Origin: Zygosaccharomyces rouxii
Lineage: Eukaryota > Ascomycota > Saccharomycetes > Saccharomycetales > Saccharomycetaceae
Assembly (NCBI RefSeq): GCF_000026365.1
Contig: NC_012991.1
Location: 682,001-746,000, forward strand
Reading direction: 5' to 3'
Length of the DNA stretch: 64,000 bases
Both the position numbers and the translations under genes were made by a program. This document shows, piece by piece, positions 40,807-51,100 of this stretch; within the stretch, counting starts at the first letter, position 1; every line of letters starts with the position of its first letter. The notes beneath the pieces were generated by a model. That model saw only the letters and a program-made list of their open reading frames with translations, searched no databases and had not been told where the DNA came from.

Positions 40807-42204
40807 ATGGACGGCGAATTATTCATAAGCTCTGTGGAGCAGGCAGTATCACTTTCACTTGGTTCTCAGAAATCCCTTGTGGTCTATAATGGGCGAGAGG
40901 AAGATGATCATGGATGGTTGGAAAAATGGCTAAAGAATAATGATTTATTGGGCTTGCTTAGGGATAAGGCAGTTTGGTTAAAATTGAGACCAGGTAGTGA
41001 ACAGTTTAAATATTTCGAACAACTCTTCCCCTCGGTTGTCGTGCCCAGTGTCTATGTTATAAAGCAAGGACAAATAGCTGCAGTGATCCAGGGTCCGCAG
41101 GCAAGTGCAAACCAATTAGCAGGTGCATTGGGAGTTTCACTTGGTGGTAATGGTGATGATACAGGCCGTTCTAGCAGTGCTAGCGGTGCTGGCGGTGCTG
41201 GCGGTGCTAGTGGCGCAAACAGTGTTAACAGTGTTAACACTCCTAGTAATGGCAATTCTACTGCCAACAAAAGCTTTAAGGATGAAGTAGCAGAAACCAC
41301 ACAGAGGAAACATTTGGAAGAGGTCAAAAGACAGAAACAGATGGCGAGGGAGGAAAGGGAAAGAATTTTGCAATTGGTCCAAGCTGATAGAGCTGAAAGA
41401 AAGGCGATGGAGTTCCACTCTGATCGTAATGACGATGTTCATGATAATATTAAGGATCTAAATAGGCTGCATGCCAAGACGTGCGTTCTCATGATAAGAT
41501 TGACTAACAGTAGTACTTTGACTGGTCACTTCGATTCTAAGGAAACATTAAACAACGTAAGGAAATGGGTTGATGACCATAGAACTGATGGGGATTGTCT
41601 CTATGCATTTCACAGGAACATTCCTAGAGTAACCTTTACAGATTCAGAAGAGTTGAAAAGTTTAGGGGATTTACAACTGTTGCCACGATCAGTCCTCATA
41701 TTAAAACCCTTGGAAAATTCTTATACCAATGTAGCGGAAGCGAAGGGACCGGGACTCTTGGGTAAGGTTTTCACTGGTCTTTCTAGTTGGTTGAGTCGCG
41801 GTGGTGGCGGTGATAGTGGTGATACGAGAAACGCTGACGGCCCTGGAAGCGCTAGTAACAGCAATAAGAGCGTTAATCATTCAGCTAAGCAAGATCCAAG
41901 GCCTGAAAATGCGGAGGAAAGAGATATCACTGGTCATAGTGGAATCGAAACTTCACCACATGCATCTTTTTCCAACAACGAGGAATTGACCATTGATTCA
42001 CCAGTTTCTTCTAGATTCGAATCACCAGTACCTCATGCAACGGATCATCACGTCATATCAACGTCCAATCCGTCTGATTTAAACCTTCCGTCGAGATGTG
42101 TCACGCCAAATGTTTATCAATTTATCAATAAAGATGATGATGAGAAGGAAAAATCCACTTATAATGGGAATACAATCAATTTAGAAAAAAAGGATGATGA
42201 TTAG
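40807..42204 (+). CDS. UBX7: UBX7/UBX6-type Cdc48 cofactor
   Basis: UBX-domain adaptor of Cdc48 with an N-terminal thioredoxin-like UAS domain (FISSVEQAVSLSLGSQKSLV, AVWLKLRPGSEQFKYFEQLF). A Gly/Ala/Ser/Asn repeat (about 118-150) leads to a basic coiled coil (RKHLEEVKRQKQMAREERER). The UBX domain is at about 220-300 (KTCVLMIRLTNSSTLTGHF, FHRNIPRVTFTD). S. cerevisiae has two duplicates, UBX7 (YBR273C) next to CHK1 and UBX6 (YJL048C) next to CHM7. This single gene has both neighbours, so it represents the pre-duplication parent of the pair. The frame begins with TTG two codons earlier; the ATG at 40807 gives 465 residues. Confidence 0.88.
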   Translation: MDGELFISSVEQAVSLSLGSQKSLVVYNGREEDDHGWLEKWLKNNDLLGLLRDKAVWLKLRPGSEQFKYFEQLFPSVVVPSVYVIKQGQIAAVIQGPQASANQLAGALGVSLGGNGDDTGRSSSASGAGGAGGASGANSVNSVNTPSNGNSTANKSFKDEVAETTQRKHLEEVKRQKQMAREERERILQLVQADRAERKAMEFHSDRNDDVHDNIKDLNRLHAKTCVLMIRLTNSSTLTGHFDSKETLNNVRKWVDDHRTDGDCLYAFHRNIPRVTFTDSEELKSLGDLQLLPRSVLILKPLENSYTNVAEAKGPGLLGKVFTGLSSWLSRGGGGDSGDTRNADGPGSASNSNKSVNHSAKQDPRPENAEERDITGHSGIETSPHASFSNNEELTIDSPVSSRFESPVPHATDHHVISTSNPSDLNLPSRCVTPNVYQFINKDDDEKEKSTYNGNTINLEKKDDD

Positions 42205-42266
42205 TGTATACTAGAGCCTGAATAAACAGGTGTTATTTATATGGGCAGAAATAGTTTTTATTCTTT

Positions 42267-43523
42267 TTAATCATATTCGGTGATGAGTTGCTTTGAGTTA
42301 GCTTCCTCTTTTCTGGGCGTCTCGCTCACGGGTGTTTGTTCTGTTGTTTCACCTAATTTCAAATGGCTCAAACGGTCCAAGACCTCTGAAGTAGATTCTT
42401 GATCTTCTATCTTCTTGTCTAGAGATTCTAACTCTGCATCTAATTCCTTTTCGTCAATGATCTCATCTGTTCCTGACAGCATACGACCAATTTCATCGTT
42501 TTGTTCTCTATGATCCTTTAGCTCATCTAATAAACCCTCGACTTGTTCCACCGACATTGAATATTTAGTAACAGATTTCAATGTTTCATTGGCATCACTT
42601 AAAGTTGTCACCAATATTTCATTTGTGATGGACATTTCAATTTGAGATTTAATCTCTAAAAGGTTATTTTGATATTCCAATAAACGGTTTAAATACCTTT
42701 CCGCAATTTTCCTGGCCTGCAAGAACTTTCTCTGAGTATCTCTAGAAGCACCATCTCTCATAGATTGAGTTAAAATTTTGGAATAATCCATCTTTTCATT
42801 TTGCATCTTTTTCACTTGTTTGGAAACGCTAGAAATCGCCAGTTTTAAATCAGCTATCCTGCGATCATTTTCAGTCAAATCTTTATTATCTCTTGTGGGG
42901 TCTATTATTTTAATGAAATTGGACTCCTTGAATATGGTCCCTGTGTAGTGAGCCATGTAAAACAAAAGGATTTCCTGGTCATCATCATTATCAACTATTT
43001 CATGAAATCCAGTCTTCGTAAAAAATTCTTCCAACGGCATTACCAAGTCTGTGATCCCCGTAGCACTCTTAATTATTCTATCATTAATCCGACTGGCAAT
43101 ACTTTTGAATTTGACTTCAACATTTGATTTTACAATCAATTGCAACTCCTTAAGGTAGTAACCATCTTCATTTCGCCTACTTTTGAAAAATCGATTCTTA
43201 CCAAGCCCAATCCACTGCATGAGCTTAGGATACTCCTTAGAATACATTCTTTGTCCATAAAAATCATCACTAGAAATCAGGTAACCTTCTTGTACTAAGG
43301 TATCGATAACCACGTCTAAACTTTTGGGAAATCCATAAACGTCGTTAGATAACTCTTGCAAAAGCTCAGTACCGGAGGTGAACAGACATTTTCGATTAAG
43401 GAATCGATTTTTCAGATATTCTTTCCAAGTGCTAATGTTGGCAGCATATCCGTCAGGATTTAGCTCTTTCAATGGTCGAAAATCCTTGTAGAGTGAACCC
43501 AACCTTGAGGAAGGAAGTTCCAT
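42267..43523 (-). CDS. CHM7: CHM7, ESCRT-II/III-like nuclear envelope surveillance protein
   Basis: Hybrid ESCRT protein (CHMP7 family) that recruits ESCRT-III to defective nuclear pore complexes with Heh1. It is 418 residues (450 in S. cerevisiae). The N-terminal half has ESCRT-II-like winged helices (SLDVVIDTLVQEGYLISSDD). The C-terminal half is a Snf7 domain (KLAISSVSKQVKKMQNEKMD, RKFLQARKIAERYLNRLLEY) ending in a helix that resembles a MIM1 motif (EVLDRLSHLKLGE). Adjacent to UBX6/7 as in YJL048C-YJL049W. Confidence 0.91.
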   Translation of the reverse strand: MELPSSRLGSLYKDFRPLKELNPDGYAANISTWKEYLKNRFLNRKCLFTSGTELLQELSNDVYGFPKSLDVVIDTLVQEGYLISSDDFYGQRMYSKEYPKLMQWIGLGKNRFFKSRRNEDGYYLKELQLIVKSNVEVKFKSIASRINDRIIKSATGITDLVMPLEEFFTKTGFHEIVDNDDDQEILLFYMAHYTGTIFKESNFIKIIDPTRDNKDLTENDRRIADLKLAISSVSKQVKKMQNEKMDYSKILTQSMRDGASRDTQRKFLQARKIAERYLNRLLEYQNNLLEIKSQIEMSITNEILVTTLSDANETLKSVTKYSMSVEQVEGLLDELKDHREQNDEIGRMLSGTDEIIDEKELDAELESLDKKIEDQESTSEVLDRLSHLKLGETTEQTPVSETPRKEEANSKQLITEYD

Positions 43524-43740
43524 CGTTTACAGTTTTTGAAAACCCTTCCAATGACTATATTTGCAAGGTTCCTGCCCTTTACTTTGTAGTACTCATTGGG
43601 TACGTGGTGAAATTTAATATCTTAAGCTAGCAACTGACATCCATTGTAACAACAAATTGACAATTCAGCGACAAGTTTAGACTGCTTCCAGCTAAGTGGA
43701 GTCAATTACTGTGTGACAAATACTGTACAATTCATTATCC

Positions 43741-44769
43741 ATGAGTCTTTTCTTTAAATCACCTCTAGACATCGAGGTTCTACTCGATGGTGAAGAATCA
43801 AGGAAGCATGTTGAAGTACCCAATAACACTGCTTCCGATACTAAGGCCTTGAGAGATCGACTGCCACTCTACGAAGATGGTGAAAGCATTAGTGGGATTG
43901 TTACTTTGAGGGTCAAAGAAGGTAAACGTGTAGAACATTTGGGGGTCAAGGTTTCTGTCATTGGGTCCATTGATATGATTAGGACCCACGGTAATGGTAA
44001 TGGAGGATCATCCAAGAGACTGACAAATAGCAGTTCGGGGTTGTCAGATGCAAGAAAGAATAGTGTAGAACAGTTCTTATGCTTCAGTTATGACTTATGT
44101 CCAGCAGGTGAGTTACAGCATTCTCAGAGTTATAATTTCATGTTTAAGGATTTGGCCAAAAGACACGAATCCTACAGGGGTAAAAATGTTGATGTATCCT
44201 ACTATGTCAAAGTGACAGTAATACGCAAGGCTGCAGATATTACCAAACTAAAGAAATTCTGGGTTTACCTCTATAACAATGTTTCATTACCTCCAACCTC
44301 TGTAGTGAATCAAAGGCAAATAGAAAACGGCGAAGAAAATGGGTTAGTACGTAATGAGCCTAAACCTGTCAAATTGGATATTGGTATTGAAAACTGTCTT
44401 CATATCGAGTTTGAATATTCGAAATCTCAGTACAGTTTGAAAGAAGTTATTGTCGGTAGAATATACTTTCTATTAACTCGACTTAAGATTAAACATATGG
44501 AATTAAGTTTAATTGCAAGAGAATCCTCAGGGTTACAACCTTCAAATTACTTAATAGATTCCACCGTGATACGGTACGAGATTATGGATGGTTCGCCTGT
44601 AAAAGGTGATACTATACCAATTAGGTTGTTTTTAGGAGGATACGAATTGACACCGGATATGAGTTGTAACTATTTCAACATTAAAAACTATTTGAGTTTG
44701 GTGATTATCGATGAGGATGGTAGAAGATATTTTAAACAATCAGAGATTGTATTATATAGGTCAAGATAA
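43741..44769 (+). CDS. PEP8: PEP8 (VPS26), retromer subunit
   Basis: Arrestin-fold subunit of the retromer cargo-selective complex, which returns Vps10 from endosomes to the Golgi. It is 342 residues (379 in S. cerevisiae). N- and C-terminal arrestin-like lobes are recognisable: LPLYEDGESISGIVTLRVKE, RGKNVDVSYYVKVTVIRK, LHIEFEYSKSQYSLKEVIVG, PIRLFLGGYELTPDM. A Gly/Asn/Ser insert at about residues 80-100 is typical of fungal members. ATG at 43741. Confidence 0.95.
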   Translation: MSLFFKSPLDIEVLLDGEESRKHVEVPNNTASDTKALRDRLPLYEDGESISGIVTLRVKEGKRVEHLGVKVSVIGSIDMIRTHGNGNGGSSKRLTNSSSGLSDARKNSVEQFLCFSYDLCPAGELQHSQSYNFMFKDLAKRHESYRGKNVDVSYYVKVTVIRKAADITKLKKFWVYLYNNVSLPPTSVVNQRQIENGEENGLVRNEPKPVKLDIGIENCLHIEFEYSKSQYSLKEVIVGRIYFLLTRLKIKHMELSLIARESSGLQPSNYLIDSTVIRYEIMDGSPVKGDTIPIRLFLGGYELTPDMSCNYFNIKNYLSLVIIDEDGRRYFKQSEIVLYRSR

Positions 44770-45286
44770 GACAAAAGGTGCTCTTACTTATTTTTTTTTT
44801 TTTTTTTTTTTATATATATTATTATTTTTTTTTTTTCGGCGTCACACTGACACTTCTCGAGCCAGATGACAGACTAATGCTGAAGCTAAAGTCCATTAAA
44901 GGAAAACATAGTATTTTGCTACCATGAATCTTTTAGGAATGCCTAAAAGGGCTCCTACCCAAATAGTTTCGAATAGCTAATTGATTTACCTACCGCTAAG
45001 AAAGTCACTTTTCTCGGTAAGATCAATATTTCAAGATCTTACTGCATCGAGAAATATGTAAATATGAACTTGCACTAGGTAAAATCTGAAAGACCTGCTG
45101 GCTCAGAAGCAAGATTTTGGGAAATCAAGAATGTTTGAGAGCAATGGGAAGATCTAGTCCATTCACCAAATTCTTTTACATAGCGGGCCCTTTTTCCAGT
45201 CTGTAAGGGAATCTAAGTTATATCCATTGTTGTAAACGACAGTAGGTCTAGCACTTGAGGGCGAAAGAGCACCATATCGGATTGCT
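44770..45286. other. PEP8-IRC8 intergenic region with T-tracts and hairpins (517 bp)
   Basis: Contains T21 (44791-44811) and a second T-run near 44825, likely the PEP8 3' flank. Two strong inverted repeats follow: CTTTTAGG/CCTAAAAG with a 4-base loop (44930-44949) and TCTCG-GTAAGATC/GATCTTAC-CGAGA with a 10-base loop and one 5-base bulge (45012-45052). No gene is seen. In S. cerevisiae TDH1 lies between PEP8 and IRC8; no GAPDH sequence is present here. Confidence 0.6.
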
Positions 45287-47701
45287 ATGTATCGAAGCGT
45301 TCACAGAGCTTTCTATCAAATACCACTGGTGCTATTTAGCTCTTTGATATCATTTACTGTTGGTTCCCTATGCATTGCGCTGGTCGCAACATATCATCAA
45401 GAAGAGACGGTTTTGATAGTAATTGCATGCTCAACGATACTCTATGGAATATCTTCCCTCCCTTTGACACTGATTCTAAGGAACGCTCACTCTCAATTTT
45501 TGTTCTTGAAGTTCCCATGTATTCTATTCCAATTGACTACATTGGGTGCCTCTATCGAATATTTTAACCGCACCACGAAGCGTGCTATAGAGAATGACAC
45601 ATATCGCCATAAAAATTTGTTGATTGGTCTGGATTCACTACTACTATGCTCATTCCTGGCCAATGGATTTGCATTGGGCTGTACTAGAGGGCCAGTTGGC
45701 GATTTACAAGAGACGAAAGATTTAGAATCCCACGAACCCAAGGCATTCGTGACTAATCTCGATGATAAAATTGAACAATACGTTCCAATGAAGCATTCTG
45801 CTCAAACACTAATACCTGAGATAGATGCGCTACGAAATCTACGACAAACTCCGTCTTGGAATGTGGGGCAGGATTCAGCTATGCAGCTAAGAGGGACAGA
45901 ATCGATGTCTTCTGTGGTTCAACACAAATTACAGTCCATGGACCTACCTAGAGCTGCTACATCAGAAGACAATACAAAAGCTAAGCTTCCGAATTTGAAG
46001 GCTCTTATGACGAGTCCTAAACTGAAGAGATCATTTGTATTCAAGTTCAATTCACCAAAAGCTCTGACAAGAAGAAATGGGCTCGGTTTAAGGAAAAGAA
46101 AGAATTCTACTTTATGGGAACGAGAAAATGGAAATAGAAGTGTGAGTAGCCGCAATATGGGCAGATTGTCGACCATTCCAGATCTGTCACATAGCGTATT
46201 GAACTACAGTGGAACATCTCTGAATTCGAAATCAGGACATAGATTTGATAAAAGTGCCGATTCTGTCGTTGATCCTTCACATTTTAGAGGTCTCCGTAAA
46301 CGTGCATCTTCCGCGCCAACCATAGAACTGGAAAGAAATGCCATTGAGAGGATCAACAGTGCTCTGTTACCACCATGTCTCAAAATCTCGGAACCTCTTA
46401 CAGCGTCTTCATCAGTGCCTATGTTGGACTTTCCCTTAAGGGCTTTATCACCAGTGACGTCTGATGTCAGCGCCGATAATAGCATCGAAAGAAATGATCT
46501 GGAGGATATCCCACAAGTTCCTCAATTGCCTGATGAGACTGCAAGCAATTTCTTAGCTGAGCAAGATAAACCAAACATGGATATACCACTGAATGTGACT
46601 TTGGATACATGGGAAAAGAATAAAGAAAATTTTCTCAAGAGAGCCGCTACTATGCAAGAGCATAATAATAGGAGTGGTTGTAATAATAATGGCAATCTTT
46701 TACCAGCACTACAATTTGAGAGTGAGCAGAAACCACCCGTTCTGGAGATACCAGATCTCCAAACAAAGGATAATTTCAGCTTTCCTGTACAAAAACCATT
46801 GGAAGTTCAAACTAAGTTCGAAGACAACAATTATGACACTATAAGCGCATTAGAGCAATATTTTAGCGACATTGACGAGGAAGAACAGCGTGAAGGTATT
46901 AATATCGAGGATGGTTTCCAATATCATAACAAGTCCCCTTCCTTCCATTCACAAAGGTTCTCTAAAGATTTGCAGAGAAATAGCATAAAACATTCACCGA
47001 CCAAATCACTCATATCAATGATCAGTGGTAGGGAAAGTTTAGGGGGGCATCAGAGATCACAAACTCTCTTAGTGAATAATAATATCAACAATAACAACAG
47101 CGATGGATCCCCGACCAAATCTTCGCCTAGTAGGTCCCAGAGATTGAAAAGAATGGGTAAGAAACTGTCGTTATCTAATATCTCTGATACTATGATTAAT
47201 ATCACAGGAAACACTGAAAATGGCAACGAATTCAGATCCCCTTTCAAAGATGGACGTGTTAGAGGTAAAAGCGTTGATTTCAGTTACATATACAACTTGC
47301 AGAGTAATCATTCGCCTACCAAGTCAACATCAGGGATCTCTTCGAACCATGGTTCTATCTACAAGGATAGGAGGAATAGTGTGGCTACCGAGAAGAGTAT
47401 GGGCAAAGGAGTATCCGGTTTTCAATTGGCAAATGCTAATGCAACTTCCAATGCAACTTCTAATGCAAATGCCAACACAAACGCGAACACTACTGCCGAC
47501 GCCAAGGTAGCTGAAGCTATTGTGGAGTGTAGGACTCCACCACCTCCAAATAGAATTCCATCAACAGAATCTAGCCAGGTTTCCGCCGCATCAACTACAA
47601 ACTACCCAGACATTGTCATGAGCGAATATGATAGAGAGCGTTGGAATACTTTACTGAGCCTGCAGCTGATAAATTCTAAGGGCCAGTTCAATACAGGTTA
47701 G
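45287..47701 (+). CDS. IRC8: IRC8, bud-tip membrane protein
   Basis: Homologue of S. cerevisiae YJL051W/IRC8, a membrane protein of unknown function at the bud tip whose loss raises Rad52 foci. It is 804 residues (822 in S. cerevisiae). Four hydrophobic segments occupy the first ~130 residues (IPLVLFSSLISFTVGSLCIA, VLIVIACSTILYGISS, FLKFPCILFQLTTLG, LIGLDSLLLCSFLANGFALG). The rest is a long hydrophilic, Ser/Asn-rich cytosolic tail. The tail has three SPTKS motifs (full Cdk consensus S-P-x-K) and an Asn/Ala/Thr repeat near 725-750. The C-terminus (MSEYDRERWNTLLSLQLINS) looks conserved. ATG at 45287. Confidence 0.86.
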   Translation: MYRSVHRAFYQIPLVLFSSLISFTVGSLCIALVATYHQEETVLIVIACSTILYGISSLPLTLILRNAHSQFLFLKFPCILFQLTTLGASIEYFNRTTKRAIENDTYRHKNLLIGLDSLLLCSFLANGFALGCTRGPVGDLQETKDLESHEPKAFVTNLDDKIEQYVPMKHSAQTLIPEIDALRNLRQTPSWNVGQDSAMQLRGTESMSSVVQHKLQSMDLPRAATSEDNTKAKLPNLKALMTSPKLKRSFVFKFNSPKALTRRNGLGLRKRKNSTLWERENGNRSVSSRNMGRLSTIPDLSHSVLNYSGTSLNSKSGHRFDKSADSVVDPSHFRGLRKRASSAPTIELERNAIERINSALLPPCLKISEPLTASSSVPMLDFPLRALSPVTSDVSADNSIERNDLEDIPQVPQLPDETASNFLAEQDKPNMDIPLNVTLDTWEKNKENFLKRAATMQEHNNRSGCNNNGNLLPALQFESEQKPPVLEIPDLQTKDNFSFPVQKPLEVQTKFEDNNYDTISALEQYFSDIDEEEQREGINIEDGFQYHNKSPSFHSQRFSKDLQRNSIKHSPTKSLISMISGRESLGGHQRSQTLLVNNNINNNNSDGSPTKSSPSRSQRLKRMGKKLSLSNISDTMINITGNTENGNEFRSPFKDGRVRGKSVDFSYIYNLQSNHSPTKSTSGISSNHGSIYKDRRNSVATEKSMGKGVSGFQLANANATSNATSNANANTNANTTADAKVAEAIVECRTPPPPNRIPSTESSQVSAASTTNYPDIVMSEYDRERWNTLLSLQLINSKGQFNTG

Positions 47702-47729
47702 CCTTAGGGCTAGACCCACGGATTAAAAC

Positions 47730-47752
47730 TTTGAGGTCTGGTTGACCTCAAA
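47730..47752. repeat. 9-bp inverted repeat downstream of IRC8
   Basis: TTTGAGGTC, loop TGGTT, GACCTCAAA: a perfect 9-bp stem 29 bp after the IRC8 stop codon. It could be a structure in the IRC8 3' UTR. Its right arm overlaps the start of the ADE5,7 relic. Confidence 0.7.
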
Positions 47753-47966
47753 TCTCACAAGGAATAGATTTTCAAATTGCTCAAGCAATTGTTGACGGTA
47801 TGAGGAAAGAACGCAGAACCCTGGTGGGTGTTCTGTTTACGGATATTATCCTCACAAAGAATGATCCTAAAGTTTTAGAATATAATGCTAGACTCGGTGA
47901 TCTCTCGAGACCCAAGCTGTATTATCACTGTTGACTGATGCTACCGGTTTGGCAGAAATTATGTTC
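47746..47966 (+). pseudogene. ADE5,7 relic (GAR synthetase domain fragment), frameshifted
   Basis: The stretch translates in one frame as PQISQ ... IVDGMRKERRTLVGVLFTDI, then ILTKNDPKVLEYNARLGD (to 47901). After a 5-base spacer where 3 bases are expected, a second frame reads ETQAVLSLLTDATGLAEIMF (47907-47966). Together these are the hallmark GAR synthetase blocks of bifunctional Ade5,7 (purine biosynthesis): DGMR, GVLFTG, PKVLEYN-R-GDPETQ, LAEIM. Invariant residues are altered (the Gly of LFTG is Asp; the Phe of RFGDP is Leu), the frame is shifted, and no start or other domain is present. It is a non-functional fragment; a functional ADE5,7 must lie elsewhere. Confidence 0.85.
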
Positions 47967-48003
47967 AATATATTCTTTAGATACTACTACTTTTATAATC
48001 TTT

Positions 48004-48013
48004 TAGCCGCCGA
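48004..48013 (+). promoter_or_regulatory. URS1 (Ume6-type) element upstream of MTR4
   Basis: TAGCCGCCGA, an exact match to the URS1 consensus, 178 bp upstream of the MTR4 ATG. A CATGTGAT follows at 48050-48057. Ume6 regulation of MTR4 is not established; this is a motif observation only. Confidence 0.5.
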
Positions 48014-48190
48014 AGAGCATATTGTATTTTTTTTCAAAATTTTCGGCATCATGTGATCATTTTTCTTCACTAGGTTGAAAAATTTCAAGAGTTCGATGCG
48101 ATGAGCTCCATCAATAATATGCAGTGGAAGAAGGTTTAAAATACATATCTTAAAGGTAATCCAACAGTTCAAGTCGATTCGAAGCTTGAA

Positions 48191-51100
48191 ATGAGTGGTG
48201 GAGACTTGTTCGACGTCTTCAACGAAGAGCCTGTTCAGTTGCCAGAGGTTTCTGAGGTTCCAAAGATCGAAGATGACAAGGAAGATAACAAACGTCCACT
48301 AGAGACAGAGACAGATGTAGAAGATGGCCAGAAGAGTAGTAAAAAGGCCAAAGGTGACAAGAAGAAGCTATCTGAAGAGGATAAGAAGAAAGCAGTTGTT
48401 CCAGTCGTGACAGATGCCTTTGAGCAAGAGGCCTCTAGAGAAGTCGATCCTTCAGCAGGATTGATGAATAACGTTAACGAGCAATTGGAGAAAGAAGGTA
48501 GGCTCAAATTGATGCATCAAGTTCGCCATCAAGTGGCTCTACCCCCAAATTATGATTATAAACCCATTGGTGATCATAAAAGAATGAATGAAGCTCGTAC
48601 CTATCCTTTCACACTGGATCCTTTCCAAGATACAGCTATCTCATGTATTGACAGAGGTGAATCAGTGCTAGTGTCTGCACACACATCTGCAGGTAAAACA
48701 GTGGTGGCAGAGTATGCTATCGCTCAATCCTTACGTGATAAGCAAAGAGTGATCTATACGTCTCCAATCAAAGCCCTTTCCAACCAAAAATATAGAGAAT
48801 TGCTAGCAGATTTTGGAGATGTTGGTTTGATGACTGGTGATATTACTATAAATCCTGATGCTGGTTGTTTAGTGATGACTACAGAAATTTTGAGAAGTAT
48901 GCTTTATAGAGGTAGTGAAGTGATGAGAGAAGTCGCTTGGGTGGTTTTTGACGAAGTTCATTATATGAGAGATAAGGAAAGAGGTGTCGTGTGGGAAGAA
49001 ACTATTATTCTGTTACCTGATAAGGTTCACTACGTGTTTTTGTCCGCTACGATACCTAACGCTATGGAATTTGCTGAATGGATCTGCAAAATACATGTTC
49101 AACCTTGTCACATTGTTTACACTGACTTTAGACCTACACCTTTGCAACACTATTTATTCCCAGCTCATGGTGATGGTATATATCTAGTGGTGGATGAAAA
49201 GAGTACTTTCAGAGAGGAAAATTTCCAAAAGGCAATGGCAAGTATTAGCAGTCAATCTGGTGAAGATTCTGGGGCCGTGGATAGTAAAGGTAAAAAAGGC
49301 CAAAGTTTCAAAGGTGGTGCATCCAAGGGTGATTCTAAAGGTGATATCTACAAGATCGTTAAGATGATTTGGAAGCGTAGATACAACCCGGTTATCATTT
49401 TTTCATTTAGTAAACGTGATTGTGAAGAGTTGGCTTTAAAGATGTCGAAGTTGGACTTTAATAATGAGGATGAAAAGGTTGCATTGACTAAAATCTTTAA
49501 TAATGCAGTAGCTTTGTTACCAGAAACCGATAGAGAACTTCCTCAGATCGTACACCTTCTACCGCTTTTGAAAAGAGGTATTGGTATTCATCATTCTGGT
49601 CTTTTACCCATCTTGAAGGAAGTGATCGAAATTTTATTCCAAGAAGGTTTCCTAAAGGTGCTGTTTGCAACAGAAACTTTCTCCATCGGATTGAATATGC
49701 CTGCAAAGACTGTGGTGTTTACATCTGTTAGAAAATGGGATGGTCAACAATTTAGATGGGTTTCTGGTGGTGAATACATTCAGATGTCTGGTCGTGCTGG
49801 TCGTCGTGGGTTGGATGATCGTGGTATTGTTATCATGATGATTGATGAGAAGATGGAACCTCAAGTGGCTAAGGGAATGGTTAAGGGTCAAGCAGATAGA
49901 CTAGACTCCGCCTTTCATCTAGGTTATAACATGATTTTAAATTTGATGAGAGTGGAAGGTATTTCTCCAGAATTCATGTTGGAAAGCTCATTTTACCAGT
50001 TCCAAAACGTGATATCCGTTCCTATTATGGAGAAGAAATTGGCTGAACTCGTCAAGGAAGTAGATTCCATCCATGTCGATGATGAGGAAAATGTCAAAGA
50101 TTACTATGAGATTAGACAAACTTTAGAAGGTTATAATGACGATGTTCGTCAAGTCATAACCCATCCTGCTAACATCTTGAGTTTCTTACAACCTGGTAGG
50201 TTGGTTCAGGTCGTTATTGGCGGCAAATACTCTTATGGTTGGGGTGCTGTGGTTGAATTTGTGAAGCGAGTTAACAGAAGAAATCCAACAGCAGTGTATT
50301 CTGACCATGAGTCCTATATCGTGAACGTTGTTGTGAATACAATGTATGCGGATTCTCCAATGAATCTGGTTAAACCTTTTAACCCCAACTTCCCTGAAGG
50401 TATCCGTCCTGCCCAAGAAGGTGAAAAGAGTATCTGTACAATTATCCCTATCACTTTGGATTCCATTCGTACTGTGGGTAATTTGCGTCTCTTTATGCCT
50501 AAGGACGTTAAGGCTAGTGGCCAGAAGGAAACTGTTGGCAAATCCTTGATGGAAATTCAAAGAAGATTTGAAAAGGGAATTCCACTAATTGATCCTATGA
50601 AGAATATGAAAATCGAAGATGATGATTTCAAGAAACTCTTGAGAAAAATTGAAGTATTAGAATCCAAACTTTTCTCCAATCCAATCGCACAGTCAGTCAG
50701 ATTGAAGGAATTGTATGAAAAATACAGCAAAAAGAGTGCGTTGAATAATGATATTAATAATCTAAAACATAAGATCACTGAGTCCCAGGCTGTCATTCAG
50801 CTTGACGATTTGCGTCGTCGTAAGAGGGTCCTACGTCGTTTGGGATTTTGTACTCAAAATGATGTTATTGAATTGAAAGGTAGGGTTGCTTGTGATATCA
50901 CAAGTGGTGATGAGTTACTGTTGACAGAAATGATCTTTAACGGTAACTTCAATGATCTAAAACCAGAACAAGCAGCCGCCCTGTTGTCCTGTTTTTCATT
51001 CCAAGAACGTTGTAAAGAAGCTCCTCGTCTAAAGCCTGAATTAGCAGAGCCTTTGAAAGCCATGAGAGAAGCAGCCGCCAAGATTGCCAAGATTATGAAG

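Noticed and set aside
50186..50560. A 124-codon minus-strand frame inside MTR4.
   Set aside because: Antisense to the conserved arch/KOW region of MTR4; no independent support.
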